The position numbers were made by a program, and so were the translations under genes. A stretch of DNA of 64,000 nucleotides. Source: Vallicoccus soli. GTDB lineage: Bacteria; Actinomycetota; Actinomycetes; Motilibacterales; Motilibacteraceae. Each line of letters opens with the position of its first letter. Within the stretch, counting starts at the first letter, position 1. The stretch is from contig NZ_QZEZ01000005.1 in assembly GCF_003594885.1 (NCBI RefSeq), forward strand, positions 186,001 through 250,000, read 5' to 3'. Positions 54,487 through 64,000 of this stretch are shown here, one piece after another. The notes beneath the pieces are model-generated. The model was not told the DNA's origin. It was given only the letters and a program-made list of their open reading frames with translations, and searched no databases.

Positions 54487-55593
54487 GTGGCGACCGACTT
54501 CCCCGCGCGGCTCAAGGACCTCGAGACGACGCTCGCGAGCATCGAGGCGGTCGTCGACGTCGACGCGCTGCGCCGCGAGCTCGCCGAGCTCAACGAGCAG
54601 GCCGCCGCGCCGGACCTGTGGGACGACCAGGAGCACGCCCAGCGGGTCAACAGCCGCCTGGCGTACGTCCAGGGCGAGCTGCGCCGCCTCGAGGACCTGC
54701 GCCGGCGCGTCGACGACCTGCCCGTGCTCGTGGAGCTCGCCGAGGCGGAGGACGACGCGGACACCCTCGCCGAGGCGGAGGTCGAGCTGGCCGCGCTGCA
54801 CAAGGCGGTGTCCGAGCTCGAGGTGCGCACCCTCCTCAACGGCGACTACGACCCGCGCGAGGCGCTCGTCACGATCCGCGCCGAGGCGGGCGGGGTGGAC
54901 GCCGCGGACTTCGCCGAGATGCTCATGCGGATGTACCTGCGCTGGGCCGAGCGCCACGGCTACCCGTCGGAGGTCTACGACACCTCGTACGCGGAGGAGG
55001 CCGGCATCAAGTCGGCCACCTTCGCGGTCAAGGTGCCCTACGCGTACGGCACCCTCTCGGTCGAGCAGGGCACGCACCGGCTGGTGCGCATCAGCCCGTT
55101 CGACAACCAGGGGCGCCGCCAGACCTCCTTCGCCGGGGTCGAGGTGCTGCCGGTGACCGAGACCACCGACCACATCGACATCCCCGAGACCGACATCCGC
55201 ATCGACGTCTTCCGCTCCAGCGGGCCCGGCGGGCAGAGCGTCAACACGACGGACTCCGCGGTGCGCATCACGCACCTGCCCACCGGCATCGTCGTGTCCT
55301 GCCAGAACGAGAAGTCGCAGATCCAGAACCGCGCGGCCGCGCTGCGGGTGCTCCAGTCGCGCCTGCTCGAGGTGCGCCGCCGCGAGGAGAAGGCCGAGAT
55401 GGACGCCCTCAAGGGCGACTCGGGCGGCTCGTGGGGCAACCAGATGCGCTCGTACGTGCTGCACCCGTACCAGATGGTCAAGGACCTGCGCACCGAGGTC
55501 GAGACGGGCAACCCGCAGGCCGTCCTCGACGGCGACATCGACGGGTTCATCGAGGCCGGCATCCGCTGGCGGCGCCAGGCGGAGAAGGCCTGA
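54487..55593 (+). CDS. prfB: Peptide chain release factor 2
   Basis: 368 residues. It has the stop-codon recognition motif S203-P204-F205 (SPFDNQ) specific for RF2 (UGA/UAA) and the catalytic GGQ at 248-250 ([15 protein letters not shown]). The frame is continuous: the programmed +1 frameshift that regulates prfB in many bacteria is absent, as usual in high-GC actinobacteria. Opens the conserved prfB-ftsE-ftsX-smpB segment. GTG start with leaderless promoter. Confidence 0.98.
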   Translation: MATDFPARLKDLETTLASIEAVVDVDALRRELAELNEQAAAPDLWDDQEHAQRVNSRLAYVQGELRRLEDLRRRVDDLPVLVELAEAEDDADTLAEAEVELAALHKAVSELEVRTLLNGDYDPREALVTIRAEAGGVDAADFAEMLMRMYLRWAERHGYPSEVYDTSYAEEAGIKSATFAVKVPYAYGTLSVEQGTHRLVRISPFDNQGRRQTSFAGVEVLPVTETTDHIDIPETDIRIDVFRSSGPGGQSVNTTDSAVRITHLPTGIVVSCQNEKSQIQNRAAALRVLQSRLLEVRRREEKAEMDALKGDSGGSWGNQMRSYVLHPYQMVKDLRTEVETGNPQAVLDGDIDGFIEAGIRWRRQAEKA

Positions 55594-55600
55594 GCCCCGC

Positions 55601-55834
55601 TCAGGGCGCGGCGGGCACCAGACCGGCCTCGAGGCCGAGCGCCGCGAGGGCCAGCGCGAGGACCGCCAGCAGCGCCGCCACCGCCTCGCGCGGCGGCCCG
55701 CCGGGGGTGGCGCGCAGCCGCCGGCACGCCGGGCAGCCACCGTCCGCGACCCTGCCGCCGCAGCGCGCGCACGCCAGGTCCCGCCTCCAGCCCACGGCAG
55801 CCTCCCCGGGCGCCGGGTCACGGCCCGTCGCCAC
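55601..55834 (-). CDS. Small zinc-ribbon membrane protein
   Basis: 77 residues. [21 protein letters not shown] (C-x2-C ... C-x2-C) forms a zinc ribbon at ~21-40, followed by one membrane helix ([21 protein letters not shown]). It is oriented against prfB and divergent from ftsE. Similar small proteins are often found here in actinobacteria; function unknown. GTG 55834 is preceded by minus-strand TACCGT at seven bases, with GGAGG between. Confidence 0.75.
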   Translation of the reverse strand: MATGRDPAPGEAAVGWRRDLACARCGGRVADGGCPACRRLRATPGGPPREAVAALLAVLALALAALGLEAGLVPAAP

Positions 55835-55841
55835 CCCTCCG

Positions 55842-55847
55842 ACGGTA
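55842..55847 (-). promoter_or_regulatory. -10 element of the zinc-ribbon protein gene
   Basis: Minus-strand TACCGT seven bases before GTG 55834. Confidence 0.5.
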
Positions 55848-55889
55848 CCCGCAGGGGCGCGGGTGGACCCGCCGAGCGCCCGGCGCGCC

Positions 55890-55895
55890 TACAGT
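55890..55895 (+). promoter_or_regulatory. -10 element of ftsEX
   Basis: TACAGT; the expected RNA start (about 55902-55904) coincides with a GTG that opens a four-codon ORF overlapping the ftsE start. Confidence 0.6.
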
Positions 55896-55903
55896 GGACG
55901 ACC

Positions 55904-55914
55904 GTGATGCGACC

Positions 55915-55918
<4 letters not shown>
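55904..55918 (+). other. Leaderless 4-codon ORF overlapping ftsE start
   Basis: GTG-ATG-CGA-CCG-TGA. The TGA (55916-55918) shares GTGA with the ftsE GTG at 55915. Because the mRNA should begin at or next to the first GTG, ribosomes could load there, terminate after four codons and restart on ftsE. An alternative is that GTG 55894 starts ftsE with seven extra residues, but that lies upstream of the predicted RNA start. Confidence 0.45.
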
Positions 55919-56604
<686 letters not shown>

Positions 56605-56620
56605 CCCGGAGGACCACCCT

Positions 56621-57532
56621 GTGAGAGCCCAGTTCGTCGCCTCGGAGATCGGCATCGGCCTGCGGCGCAACCTCGCGATGACCATCGCCGTCGTCGTCAC
56701 GACGGCCGTCTCGCTGACGTTCGTCGCCGCCGCCGTGCTGCTCAACGCGCAGGTGCAGGAGACCAAGGACTACTGGTACGACCGCGTCGAGGTCTCCGTC
56801 TTCCTCTGCGGCGCCGTGCCCTCGGACTCGCCCGGCTGCGCCGGCGGCGAGGTCACGCAGGAGCAGCGCGAGGCGCTGCGCACGCAGCTCGAGGGGCTGC
56901 CGGAGGTGGAGCAGGTCTTCTACGAGTCCAAGGAGGAGGCCTACGAGAACTTCCGCGAGCAGTACGACGACAACAGCGCGCTCGTGGAGTCCGTCTCGGC
57001 CGAGAGCCTGCCGGAGTCCTACCGCGTGGCGCTCGTGGACCCCGACGAGTACGCCGTGGTCGCCGAGCAGGTGGCGGGCGCGCCGGGGGTCGACCGGGTC
57101 CAGGACCAGAAGGAGGTCCTGGAGCCGCTGTTCAACCTGCTCAACCGGATGACCCAGTTCGCCCTCGGCCTCGCCGCCGTCATGCTCGTCGCCGCGATCA
57201 TCATGATGGGCACGACCATCCGCCTGGCGGCGCTCAGCCGCCGGCGCGAGACCGGCATCATGCGGCTCGTCGGCGCGTCGAACTTCTACATCCGCCTGCC
57301 GTTCGTGCTCGAGGGCGCCGTCTCCGGCCTCGTCGGCGGGCTGGTCGCCGGCGGCCTCGCGGTGCTGTTCACCCAGGTCGTCATCCAGGGCCGGGCCGTC
57401 GAGGCGATCCCGTCGATCGACTGGATCGACACCGGCGTGGCGTGGTGGACCGCCGCCGGGGTCGTCGTGCTGGGCGTGCTGCTCGGCGTCGTGGCCTCCT
57501 GGGTCACCCTCCGCCGCTACCTGCGCGTGTGA
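56621..57532 (+). CDS. ftsX: Cell division protein FtsX
   Basis: 303 residues with four membrane helices: one near 22-42, then an extracytoplasmic domain of about 125 residues (including the Cys pair in VFLCGAVPSDSPGCAGG), then three at ~175-200, ~225-250 and ~275-295. The signature IMRLVGASNFYIRLPFVLEG lies between helices. FtsX relays FtsE ATP hydrolysis to extracellular peptidoglycan hydrolases; the M23 protein encoded next, with an N-terminal coiled coil, is a plausible partner (as EnvC/PcsB/RipC elsewhere). GGAGG eight bases before the GTG. Confidence 0.97.
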   Translation: MRAQFVASEIGIGLRRNLAMTIAVVVTTAVSLTFVAAAVLLNAQVQETKDYWYDRVEVSVFLCGAVPSDSPGCAGGEVTQEQREALRTQLEGLPEVEQVFYESKEEAYENFREQYDDNSALVESVSAESLPESYRVALVDPDEYAVVAEQVAGAPGVDRVQDQKEVLEPLFNLLNRMTQFALGLAAVMLVAAIIMMGTTIRLAALSRRRETGIMRLVGASNFYIRLPFVLEGAVSGLVGGLVAGGLAVLFTQVVIQGRAVEAIPSIDWIDTGVAWWTAAGVVVLGVLLGVVASWVTLRRYLRV

Positions 57533-57715
57533 CGCCTGGGGCTGCTGTCGACGCTCCGGACATAACGAAACACGTGCAGTAGGGCAAAGAGCAGGGCAAG
57601 TCTGCAGGTCGTACGGCGACACGGGCGCTAGGGCGCTGGTAGGCATGGCCCGCCGGCCGCCCCCAGCCGGTGCCCTCGCACGGAGGACCCCCTCGTCCGT
57701 CAGGAGCAGCCCCGG
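57533..57715 (+). promoter_or_regulatory. ftsX-M23 intergenic region with AT-rich patch
   Basis: 183 bases without a gene. GGACATAACGAAACACGTGC (57557-57576) is markedly AT-rich for this genome, and AGGGCAA occurs twice 12 bases apart at 57583 and 57595, suggesting a regulator site for the wall hydrolase gene. Possible -10 boxes are TAGGGC (57632) and TAGGCA (57640). A specific regulator cannot be named from the sequence. Confidence 0.4.
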
Positions 57716-59131
57716 ATGCGTGCACGACCGGTCGGCCTCGTCGCCGTGGCCACCGCGATCACCCTCGGCGTCGTCGTGCCCGCCGCGGCCGACGACGCCG
57801 TGCAGCGCAAGGCGGCGGTCGACGCGTCGGTGGAGCAGCTGCGCCACGACCTCGCCGAGACCGACGCCGAGCTGGCGCGCGCGGTGCTCGACCTGCGCTC
57901 GGCGGAGGCCGACCTGGGGCCCGCGCGCGCCCGGGTCGCCGCGGCGCACGGCCGGATCGTCGCCGCGCAGGCCCGCGTCGGCGAGCTCGAGCGCGAGCTC
58001 GAGCGGGCGCAGAAGCGGCTGCGGGCGGCGCAGCGGGAGCTGCAGCGGCTCGAGGAGGGCATGGCGCAGCGCCGCACGACGATCGGCGCGATGGCCAGCG
58101 AGACGTACCAGCGCGGCGCCCTCAGCGAGGTCGCCGTCGTCCTGGAGGCGCAGACCCCGGACGACCTGACCGACCGGCTCGCGATGCTGCGCGAGGTGGT
58201 CCGCTCCAGCGACCACGCGCTCGACGAGCTCGCCGCGGACCGCGGCCGGGTGTCGGCGCACCGGGCCTCGCTGACCGAGGACCGCGAGCGCACCGAGCGG
58301 CTCAAGGCCGAGGCCGAGGAGCAGCTCGAGCGGGTCCGCCGGCTCGAGGAGCAGGCCCGCGCCGCCCAGGCGGAGGTGGAGGGCCTCGTCGCTCGCCGCG
58401 CCGCCGCGGCGGCGGTGGTCGAGCGCGAGCGGGCGGGGGAGCAGCGGCGCCTCGCCGAGCTCGAGGCCGAGCGGTCCCGGCTGCAGGCCGTGCTCGTCGA
58501 GCGCGCCCGCGCCGCCAAGGCGCGCGCCGAGCGCGAGGCCGCGGAGCGCCGTGCCGCCGCCGAGGCGGCCGCCGCGGCGGCGCAGGAGGCCGAGCGGGAG
58601 CGCTCGTCCGGGAGCGGGTCCTCCGGGTCGTCGTCCTCCGGGTCGTCGTCCTCCGGCTCGTCGGGCAGCTCCTCGTCGGGCGGCTCGTCGGCGGACCGGG
58701 AGGACGAGCCGCCGCGCGCGTCGCGCTCGAGCAGCGGCTTCGAGCGCCCCGTCTCGTACGGCATCACCTCGCCGTTCGGCATGCGCACCAACCCGGTCAC
58801 CGGCATCTACAAGCTGCACGACGGCACCGACTTCGGCGCCCCCTGCGGCACGTCGATCCGCTCGACCGCGCCCGGCGAGGTCGTGTGGGCCGAGTACCGG
58901 GGCGGCTACGGGTACCAGGTCGCCGTGGACCACGGGATCATCGACGGCGAGAGCGTCGTCAGCCTCTACAGCCACATCGAGAGCGGCGGCTTCCGGGTCG
59001 GCCCCGGCGAGCAGGTCTCCCAGGGCGAGTCGATCGCCAGCGTCGGCACCACAGGCAACTCGACGGGCTGCCACCTGCACTTCAGCATCTACGTCGACGG
59101 GTCCCCCGAGGACCCGATGTCCTACCTGTAG
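57716..59131 (+). CDS. Secreted coiled-coil M23 peptidoglycan endopeptidase
   Basis: 471 residues. Signal peptide ([20 protein letters not shown], cut near 25), a long charged coiled coil (~30-295, Glu/Arg/Ala heptads), a Ser/Gly linker (~298-325), and a C-terminal M23/LytM domain with zinc ligands His368 and Asp372 (HDGTDFGAP), His453 and His455 (CHLHFSIY). This is the architecture of FtsEX-controlled hydrolases or their activators, and the zinc site is complete, so it should be an active enzyme rather than an EnvC-type activator. The ATG has AGGAG nine bases upstream. Confidence 0.95.
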   Translation: MRARPVGLVAVATAITLGVVVPAAADDAVQRKAAVDASVEQLRHDLAETDAELARAVLDLRSAEADLGPARARVAAAHGRIVAAQARVGELERELERAQKRLRAAQRELQRLEEGMAQRRTTIGAMASETYQRGALSEVAVVLEAQTPDDLTDRLAMLREVVRSSDHALDELAADRGRVSAHRASLTEDRERTERLKAEAEEQLERVRRLEEQARAAQAEVEGLVARRAAAAAVVERERAGEQRRLAELEAERSRLQAVLVERARAAKARAEREAAERRAAAEAAAAAAQEAERERSSGSGSSGSSSSGSSSSGSSGSSSSGGSSADREDEPPRASRSSSGFERPVSYGITSPFGMRTNPVTGIYKLHDGTDFGAPCGTSIRSTAPGEVVWAEYRGGYGYQVAVDHGIIDGESVVSLYSHIESGGFRVGPGEQVSQGESIASVGTTGNSTGCHLHFSIYVDGSPEDPMSYL

Positions 59132-59255
59132 CCCGCGGGCCGGTACGCCGCCCGGCGCGGCCGGTGCCCCCCGCGCGGCGGTCCCCGCTCGTGCCCGTCC
59201 AGGGCGGTGGGGCGTCCGGGTGCGCACCCGCCCGCGGGGCCGCTGCCGGCAGAGC

Positions 59256-59355
59256 CCGCCGCGATCATGCGCAGACGGCGCCGCGGGTCCTGGGGCCACC
59301 CGGGCTGCGCGTCGTCGCGGCCGCCACGGCCGCCGTCCGTGCACGATCGCGGCGG
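59256..59355. repeat. GATC-centred inverted repeat pair between M23 gene and smpB
   Basis: CCGCCGCGATCATGCGCAGACGGCG-type element at 59256-59280 and its near-perfect reverse complement at 59331-59355 (21 of 25 positions match). It is the same family as the cluster at 17101-17370. The pair can fold into a 25-bp stem with a 50-base loop, and may end the M23 transcript. Confidence 0.85.
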
Positions 59356-59398
59356 TGGGGGGCGTCCGGTGCGCGCCCGCCTGGAGCCGGTGGCGCCG

Positions 59399-59404
59399 TA
59401 CACT
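59399..59404 (+). promoter_or_regulatory. -10 element of smpB transcript
   Basis: TACACT six bases before GTG 59411, which opens a 19-codon upstream ORF rather than smpB itself. Confidence 0.6.
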
Positions 59405-59410
59405 CCCCGG

Positions 59411-59470
59411 GTGCTCCCTCCCTCCCCGATGACGACGCCGACGACCAGGCCGGTGACGGCGTGGCGGTGA
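59411..59470 (+). other. Leaderless 19-residue upstream ORF overlapping smpB start
   Basis: GTG 59411 to TGA 59468-59470 encodes a Pro/Thr-rich peptide (starts [13 protein letters not shown]). It begins at the predicted RNA 5' end and its TGA overlaps the GTG at 59467, one of two candidate smpB starts. Clustered prolines could slow ribosomes. No protein-level conservation can be checked here. Confidence 0.45.
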
Positions 59471-59964
59471 AGGGGGCCAAGGCGAAGGCGGCGGCGAAGG
59501 CCGAGGGGCGCACGATGGTGGCCCAGAACCGCAAGGCGCGCTACGACTACCACATCGAGGACACCGTCGAGGCGGGCCTGGTGCTGGTCGGCACCGAGGT
59601 GAAGTCGCTGCGGGCCGGGCACGCGTCGCTGGTCGACGGTTACGCGGTGGTCGAGCGCGGCGAGGCGTGGCTGCAGGGCGTGCACATCCCGGAGTACGCC
59701 GAGGGCACGTGGACGAACCACGAGCCGCGGCGCCCGCGCAAGCTGCTGCTGCACCGGCGCGAGATCGAGCGCCTGATCGGCAAGACGCAGGAGGCGGGGC
59801 TGACGCTCGTCCCGCTCTCGCTCTACTTCAAGGACGGGCGCGCCAAGGTGGAGATCGCGGTGGCGCGCGGCAAGAAGAACTACGACAAGCGCCAGGCCCT
59901 CGCCGAGCGGCAGGCCAAGCGCGAGGCGGACCGGGCGATGGCGCGCCGCGGCCGCGAGGACTAG
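59461..59964 (+). CDS. smpB: SsrA-binding protein SmpB
   Basis: 167 residues (165 if GTG 59467 is used). SmpB binds tmRNA for ribosome rescue: the beta-barrel core [40 protein letters not shown] and the C-terminal [18 protein letters not shown] tail that enters the mRNA channel are all present. Neither GTG has a convincing ribosome-binding site; GTG 59467 shares GTGA with the upstream ORF. The tmRNA gene itself is not in the window. Follows the M23 gene after an inverted-repeat pair. Confidence 0.96.
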   Translation: MAVKGAKAKAAAKAEGRTMVAQNRKARYDYHIEDTVEAGLVLVGTEVKSLRAGHASLVDGYAVVERGEAWLQGVHIPEYAEGTWTNHEPRRPRKLLLHRREIERLIGKTQEAGLTLVPLSLYFKDGRAKVEIAVARGKKNYDKRQALAERQAKREADRAMARRGRED

Positions 59965-60056
59965 CACCCCGAGGACCAGCACCGAGGACCAGCACCCCGA
60001 GGGCCGTCGCCCCGGGGACCGGGCAGCACCCACCCAGCGAGCAGGGGAGAGCGGAC

Positions 60057-61559
<1,503 letters not shown>

Positions 61560-61582
61560 GGTTCGCCCGCCGCCGGCTGCGG

Positions 61583-61588
61583 TAGGAC
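61583..61588 (+). promoter_or_regulatory. -10 element of the oxidoreductase gene
   Basis: TAGGAC seven bases before GTG 61596; final base deviates from T. Confidence 0.45.
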
Positions 61589-61595
61589 GGGACCC

Positions 61596-62522
61596 GTGCG
61601 AGCGATGGCGATCACGGAGTACGGCGGCCCCGAGGTGCTGCGGCCGATGGACCTCGACGACCCCCTGGTGGCGCCCGACGCCGTCCTGGTGCGGGTCAGG
61701 GCGGCGGGCGTCAACCCGGTGGACCGGGTCATCCGCGAGGGCTACCTCGCGGGGATGTTCCCGTCGCACTTCCCGCTGGTGCCGGGCTGGGACCTCGCGG
61801 GCGTGGTCGAGCGGGTCGGCCCGTCGGTGACGGAGTTCGCCCCGGGCGACGAGGTCGTCGCGTACGCCCGCAAGGACCACATCCAGGGCGGGACGTACGC
61901 CGAGCTCGTCAGCGCCCCGATCCGGAGCCTGGCGCGCAAGCCGGAGCGGGCGAGCTGGGCGGAGGCGGCGGGCCTGCCGCTGGCCGGGCTGACCGCCTGG
62001 CAGAGCCTGCGCGCCGCCGGCGTGCGCGAGGGCGACACGGTCCTCGTGCACGCCGCCGCGGGCGGCGTCGGCAGCCTCGCGGTGCAGCTGGCCCGGGTGC
62101 TCGGCGCGGAGGTCGTCGGCACCGCGAGCGAGCGCAACCACGACTTCGTGCGCTCGCTGGGGGCGACCCCGGTCGCGTACGGGGAGGGGCTCGCCGAGCG
62201 CGTGCGGGCCGCGGCCCCGGGCGGGGTCACCGTCGCGCTGGACTTCGCCGGGCGCGACGCGCTCGAGGCGTCCGCGCTGCTCGTGAGCACGCCGAGCCGC
62301 ATCGTCTCGGTCGTCGACGCCCAGCAGGTGCTCGGCCTCGGCGGGCGGTACGTCTTCGTCCGCCCCGACCCCGCGGACCTGGCCGAGCTGTCCCGGCTCG
62401 TCGACGCCGGGCAGCTGAGGGTCGAGGTGGAGCAGGTGCTGCCGCTCGAGGGGGCGGCCGAGGCGCACCGGGTGAGCGAGGCCGGGCACGTGCGCGGCAA
62501 GCTCGTGCTCGAGGTCGCCTGA
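61596..62522 (+). CDS. NADP-dependent quinone oxidoreductase-like protein (zinc-free MDR)
   Basis: 308 residues, medium-chain reductase fold. N-terminal GroES-like domain (AITEYGGPEVLRPMDL, GVNPVDRVIREG, VPGWDLAGVVERVG) and nucleotide-binding domain with VLVHAAAGGVGSLAVQLARVLGAEVVGTAS. Zinc-ligand cysteines are absent, as in quinone reductase/zeta-crystallin types. Likely an NADPH-dependent reductase of quinones or enones. Probably leaderless from GTG 61596. Confidence 0.93.
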   Translation: MRAMAITEYGGPEVLRPMDLDDPLVAPDAVLVRVRAAGVNPVDRVIREGYLAGMFPSHFPLVPGWDLAGVVERVGPSVTEFAPGDEVVAYARKDHIQGGTYAELVSAPIRSLARKPERASWAEAAGLPLAGLTAWQSLRAAGVREGDTVLVHAAAGGVGSLAVQLARVLGAEVVGTASERNHDFVRSLGATPVAYGEGLAERVRAAAPGGVTVALDFAGRDALEASALLVSTPSRIVSVVDAQQVLGLGGRYVFVRPDPADLAELSRLVDAGQLRVEVEQVLPLEGAAEAHRVSEAGHVRGKLVLEVA

Positions 62523-62552
62523 GGGGCCGCGCCCCTCGGGGCGGGGCGGGGG

Positions 62553-63413
62553 TCAGGGGCGCCGGCAGCCGCTGCGGCAGCGCTCGACCTCGGTGAGGTC
62601 GAGCACCCGCGACGGGTCGTCGGCGCCGGCCCGCGGCGCCGGCACCGGGAGCCGCGGCGGCGGTGCCGCGACCCGGTGCCGCCGCCGCGGTCGCCGCTGC
62701 GCGAGCAGGACGAGGCCGAGCAGCACGACGGCCACGATCCCGTCGAGCCAGTAGTGGTTGGCGGTCGCGACGACGACGAGCACCGTCACCGCCGGGTGCA
62801 GCAGCCACAGCCAGCGCCACCGGCCGCGGGTCATGACGACCAGGCCGAGGGCGACGAAGACCGCCCAGCCGACGTGCAGCGACGGCATCGCGGCGTACTG
62901 GTTGGTGACGTGGTCGGTCTCCGGCGGGCCGTACACGGCGGGGCCCAGGACGGCGCCGGTGTCGACGAAGCCCAGTCCCTCGAGCATCCGCGGCGGCGCC
63001 AGCGGGGTGAACAGGTGCACGGCGAGCGCGACGGCGGTGAGCCCGATGAGGGTGTTGCGCACCCAGGGGTAGCGCTCCCGGCGCCGCACGTACGTCCACA
63101 CGAGGAACGCGACGGTCGCGGGGAAGTGCACCACCGCGTAGTAGACGTTCGCCGCCTCCACCAGCCAGGTCCACGACAGCGCGGCGCGCTGCAGGGCGAG
63201 CTCGCTCGGCAGGCCCAGGAGGTCCTCGAGGTGCAGGACGTGCCGGGCGTTGCCCAGCGCCTCGGAGACCTCGCCGGAGGTGATGAGGCGCGCCAGCCGG
63301 TACGCGAGCATGGCGAGCGCGATGATCGCGACCTCGCGGGCGAGGCGCACGGCGGCGCGCTCGCGCGGGCGGGAGCCGTCCGGCGAGCCCAGGACCGCGC
63401 CCGACCCGCTCAC
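62553..63413 (-). CDS. PAP2/Aur1-type membrane phosphatase or inositolphosphotransferase
   Basis: 286 residues with about six membrane helices. The C2 motif AAMPSLHVGWAVF and C3 motif ATANHYWLDGIVAV provide the catalytic His pair and Asp. This form (PSLHVGW...NHYWLDG) is that of the bacterial PAP2/Aur1-like inositolphosphotransferase family rather than classic PAP2 (SGH). It may act on isoprenoid or inositol lipids of the envelope. GTG 63413 is eight bases from minus-strand TACGGT (63422-63427). The C-terminal ~60 residues are basic and cytoplasmic, with a Cys pair near the end. Confidence 0.88.
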   Translation of the reverse strand: MSGSGAVLGSPDGSRPRERAAVRLAREVAIIALAMLAYRLARLITSGEVSEALGNARHVLHLEDLLGLPSELALQRAALSWTWLVEAANVYYAVVHFPATVAFLVWTYVRRRERYPWVRNTLIGLTAVALAVHLFTPLAPPRMLEGLGFVDTGAVLGPAVYGPPETDHVTNQYAAMPSLHVGWAVFVALGLVVMTRGRWRWLWLLHPAVTVLVVVATANHYWLDGIVAVVLLGLVLLAQRRPRRRHRVAAPPPRLPVPAPRAGADDPSRVLDLTEVERCRSGCRRP

Positions 63414-63421
63414 GGTCCCCG

Positions 63422-63427
63422 ACCGTA
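63422..63427 (-). promoter_or_regulatory. -10 element of the PAP2/Aur1-type gene
   Basis: Minus-strand TACGGT eight bases before GTG 63413, between this gene and the glycosyltransferase stop. Confidence 0.5.
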
Positions 63428-63456
63428 CCCGCGCCGGGGGAGCGGCGTCCTGCCCT

Positions 63457-64000
63457 TTAGCCGGGCGCACCCGGACGGCCCAGCGGGGCGCCACCGTCCG
63501 CCGGGAGGGCGCCCGCGCGGCGGGGGCGCTCGAGCCCGTCCAGCGCCGCGAGCACCTCGTCGACGCCGAGGTCCGCCATGCACGCCGGGCCCCCGCCACC
63601 GGTGAGCGGGCAGGCGGCGCTCCACCAGCACTCCTGCTCGGTGATCGACCGCGGCCGGCGCACCGGGCAGCCCGGGAGCCCCTGCAGGCTCGTGCCCTGC
63701 CGCGGGTCGAGCCCGTAGCGCCCCGCCGAGGTCGGCCCGACGAGGGCGACCGCGGGCGTCCCCACCGCGGTGGCGAGGCGGACCGGCCCGGTGTCGGCGC
63801 CGACGACGGCCCCGCCGCGGTCGCCGGCCGCGGCGAGCGCCGCCGCGAGCCCGCGCAGGTCCTGCGGCGCCAGCCCGGGCACCCCCGGCACCGGGCTCGT
63901 CCCCGAGGCGGTCGCCGCGACGACCGGCCGGCCACGGCGGCGCAGCCGGTCGGCGAGCCCGGCCCAGCGCTCGGCCGGCCACTCCTTGACGGGCATGCCG
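63457..64000 (-). CDS. Glycosyltransferase family 9 protein (5' end outside window)
   Basis: The last ~181 codons of a GT9 (ADP-heptose:LPS heptosyltransferase-like) enzyme. Visible are [25 protein letters not shown], the donor-site segment AVVGADTGPVRLATAVGTPAVALVGPTSAGRYG, and a Cys-containing C-terminus (QGLPGCPVRRPRSITEQECWW). In Gram-positive bacteria GT9 enzymes build cell-envelope glycans. The ATG near 63996 is inside the domain, so the true start is beyond the right edge. Confidence 0.88.
   Translation of the reverse strand, partial: GMPVKEWPAERWAGLADRLRRRGRPVVAATASGTSPVPGVPGLAPQDLRGLAAALAAAGDRGGAVVGADTGPVRLATAVGTPAVALVGPTSAGRYGLDPRQGTSLQGLPGCPVRRPRSITEQECWWSAACPLTGGGGPACMADLGVDEVLAALDGLERPRRAGALPADGGAPLGRPGAPG

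Noticed and set aside
54487-55593. Programmed +1 frameshift in prfB
   Set aside because: The RF2 frame is continuous from the start to the conserved C-terminus, with no internal TGA.
58600-58690. Ser/Gly repeat in the M23 peptidase gene as a possible assembly artefact
   Set aside because: The frame stays open and a Ser/Gly linker between coiled coil and catalytic domain is normal in this family.

Overview
The window is very GC-rich (roughly three quarters G+C), with mostly GTG starts, dense 4-base GTGA overlaps between neighbouring genes and many start codons lying 6-8 bases after a TAnnnT hexamer. Together with the gene content (MtrAB-LpqB, WhiB, SigF/RsbW, PdtaS, long-form HPF, SecA, FtsEX-SmpB, a 180-kDa-type NAD-glutamate dehydrogenase) this marks a chromosomal segment of an actinomycete. 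The order mtrA-mtrB-lpqB-comF-hpf-response regulator-secA is, to my knowledge, that of Streptomyces and relatives. I see no rRNA, tRNA, insertion sequence, prophage or CRISPR array; genus cannot be resolved from the sequence alone.

Layout. 0-3.8 kb (minus): a MoxR ATPase (cut by the left edge), DUF4350 and DUF4129 membrane proteins and a multi-pass membrane protein, divergent from mtrA. 3.9-11.3 kb (plus): the MtrAB two-component system with lipoprotein LpqB, a ComF-type phosphoribosyltransferase, a candidate structured RNA followed by hpf, and a NarL-type response regulator. 11.3-17 kb: a YcaQ-type DNA glycosylase, a small membrane protein, two GNAT acetyltransferases and secA. 17-24.7 kb: an intergenic cluster of inverted repeats, then an Rv3235-like protein, a LysM protein, an excisionase-type HTH protein, a SAF-domain/CpaE-like pair, a HAD hydrolase, and a membrane protein paired with a lipoprotein. 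24.8-28.7 kb: an acyltransferase of the wax ester/triacylglycerol type overlapped by a patatin-like lipase, a small conserved protein and an epimerase-like reductase.

28.8-37.5 kb is a proline catabolism block: a divergent PucR regulator, proline dehydrogenase, P5C dehydrogenase and a giant NAD-glutamate dehydrogenase, together able to convert proline to 2-oxoglutarate. 37.5-43.3 kb holds PdtaS, WhiB1 with a long upstream region, a lipid kinase, a membrane protein and the anti-sigma/SigF pair. 43.5-51 kb: two overlapping CrcB fluoride channels, then a minus-strand run of an FHA-FtsK/SpoIIIE (EssC-like) ATPase, a phosphatidylcholine synthase-like enzyme, a DMT transporter and a GNAT enzyme. 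51-60 kb: an NlpC/P60 hydrolase behind a recognisable c-di-AMP (ydaO) riboswitch, a secreted tripeptidyl-peptidase-like hydrolase, prfB, ftsE-ftsX, an M23 peptidase and smpB. 60-64 kb: an aldehyde dehydrogenase, a quinone-oxidoreductase-like enzyme, a PAP2/Aur1-type phosphatase and a truncated family-9 glycosyltransferase.

The most interesting signals are regulatory: two probable structured leader RNAs (before hpf and before the NlpC/P60 gene), a strong leaderless-promoter signature at more than ten genes, very short upstream ORFs whose TGA overlaps the GTG start of ftsE, smpB and perhaps mtrA, and a family of GATC-centred inverted repeats seen at two separate loci.
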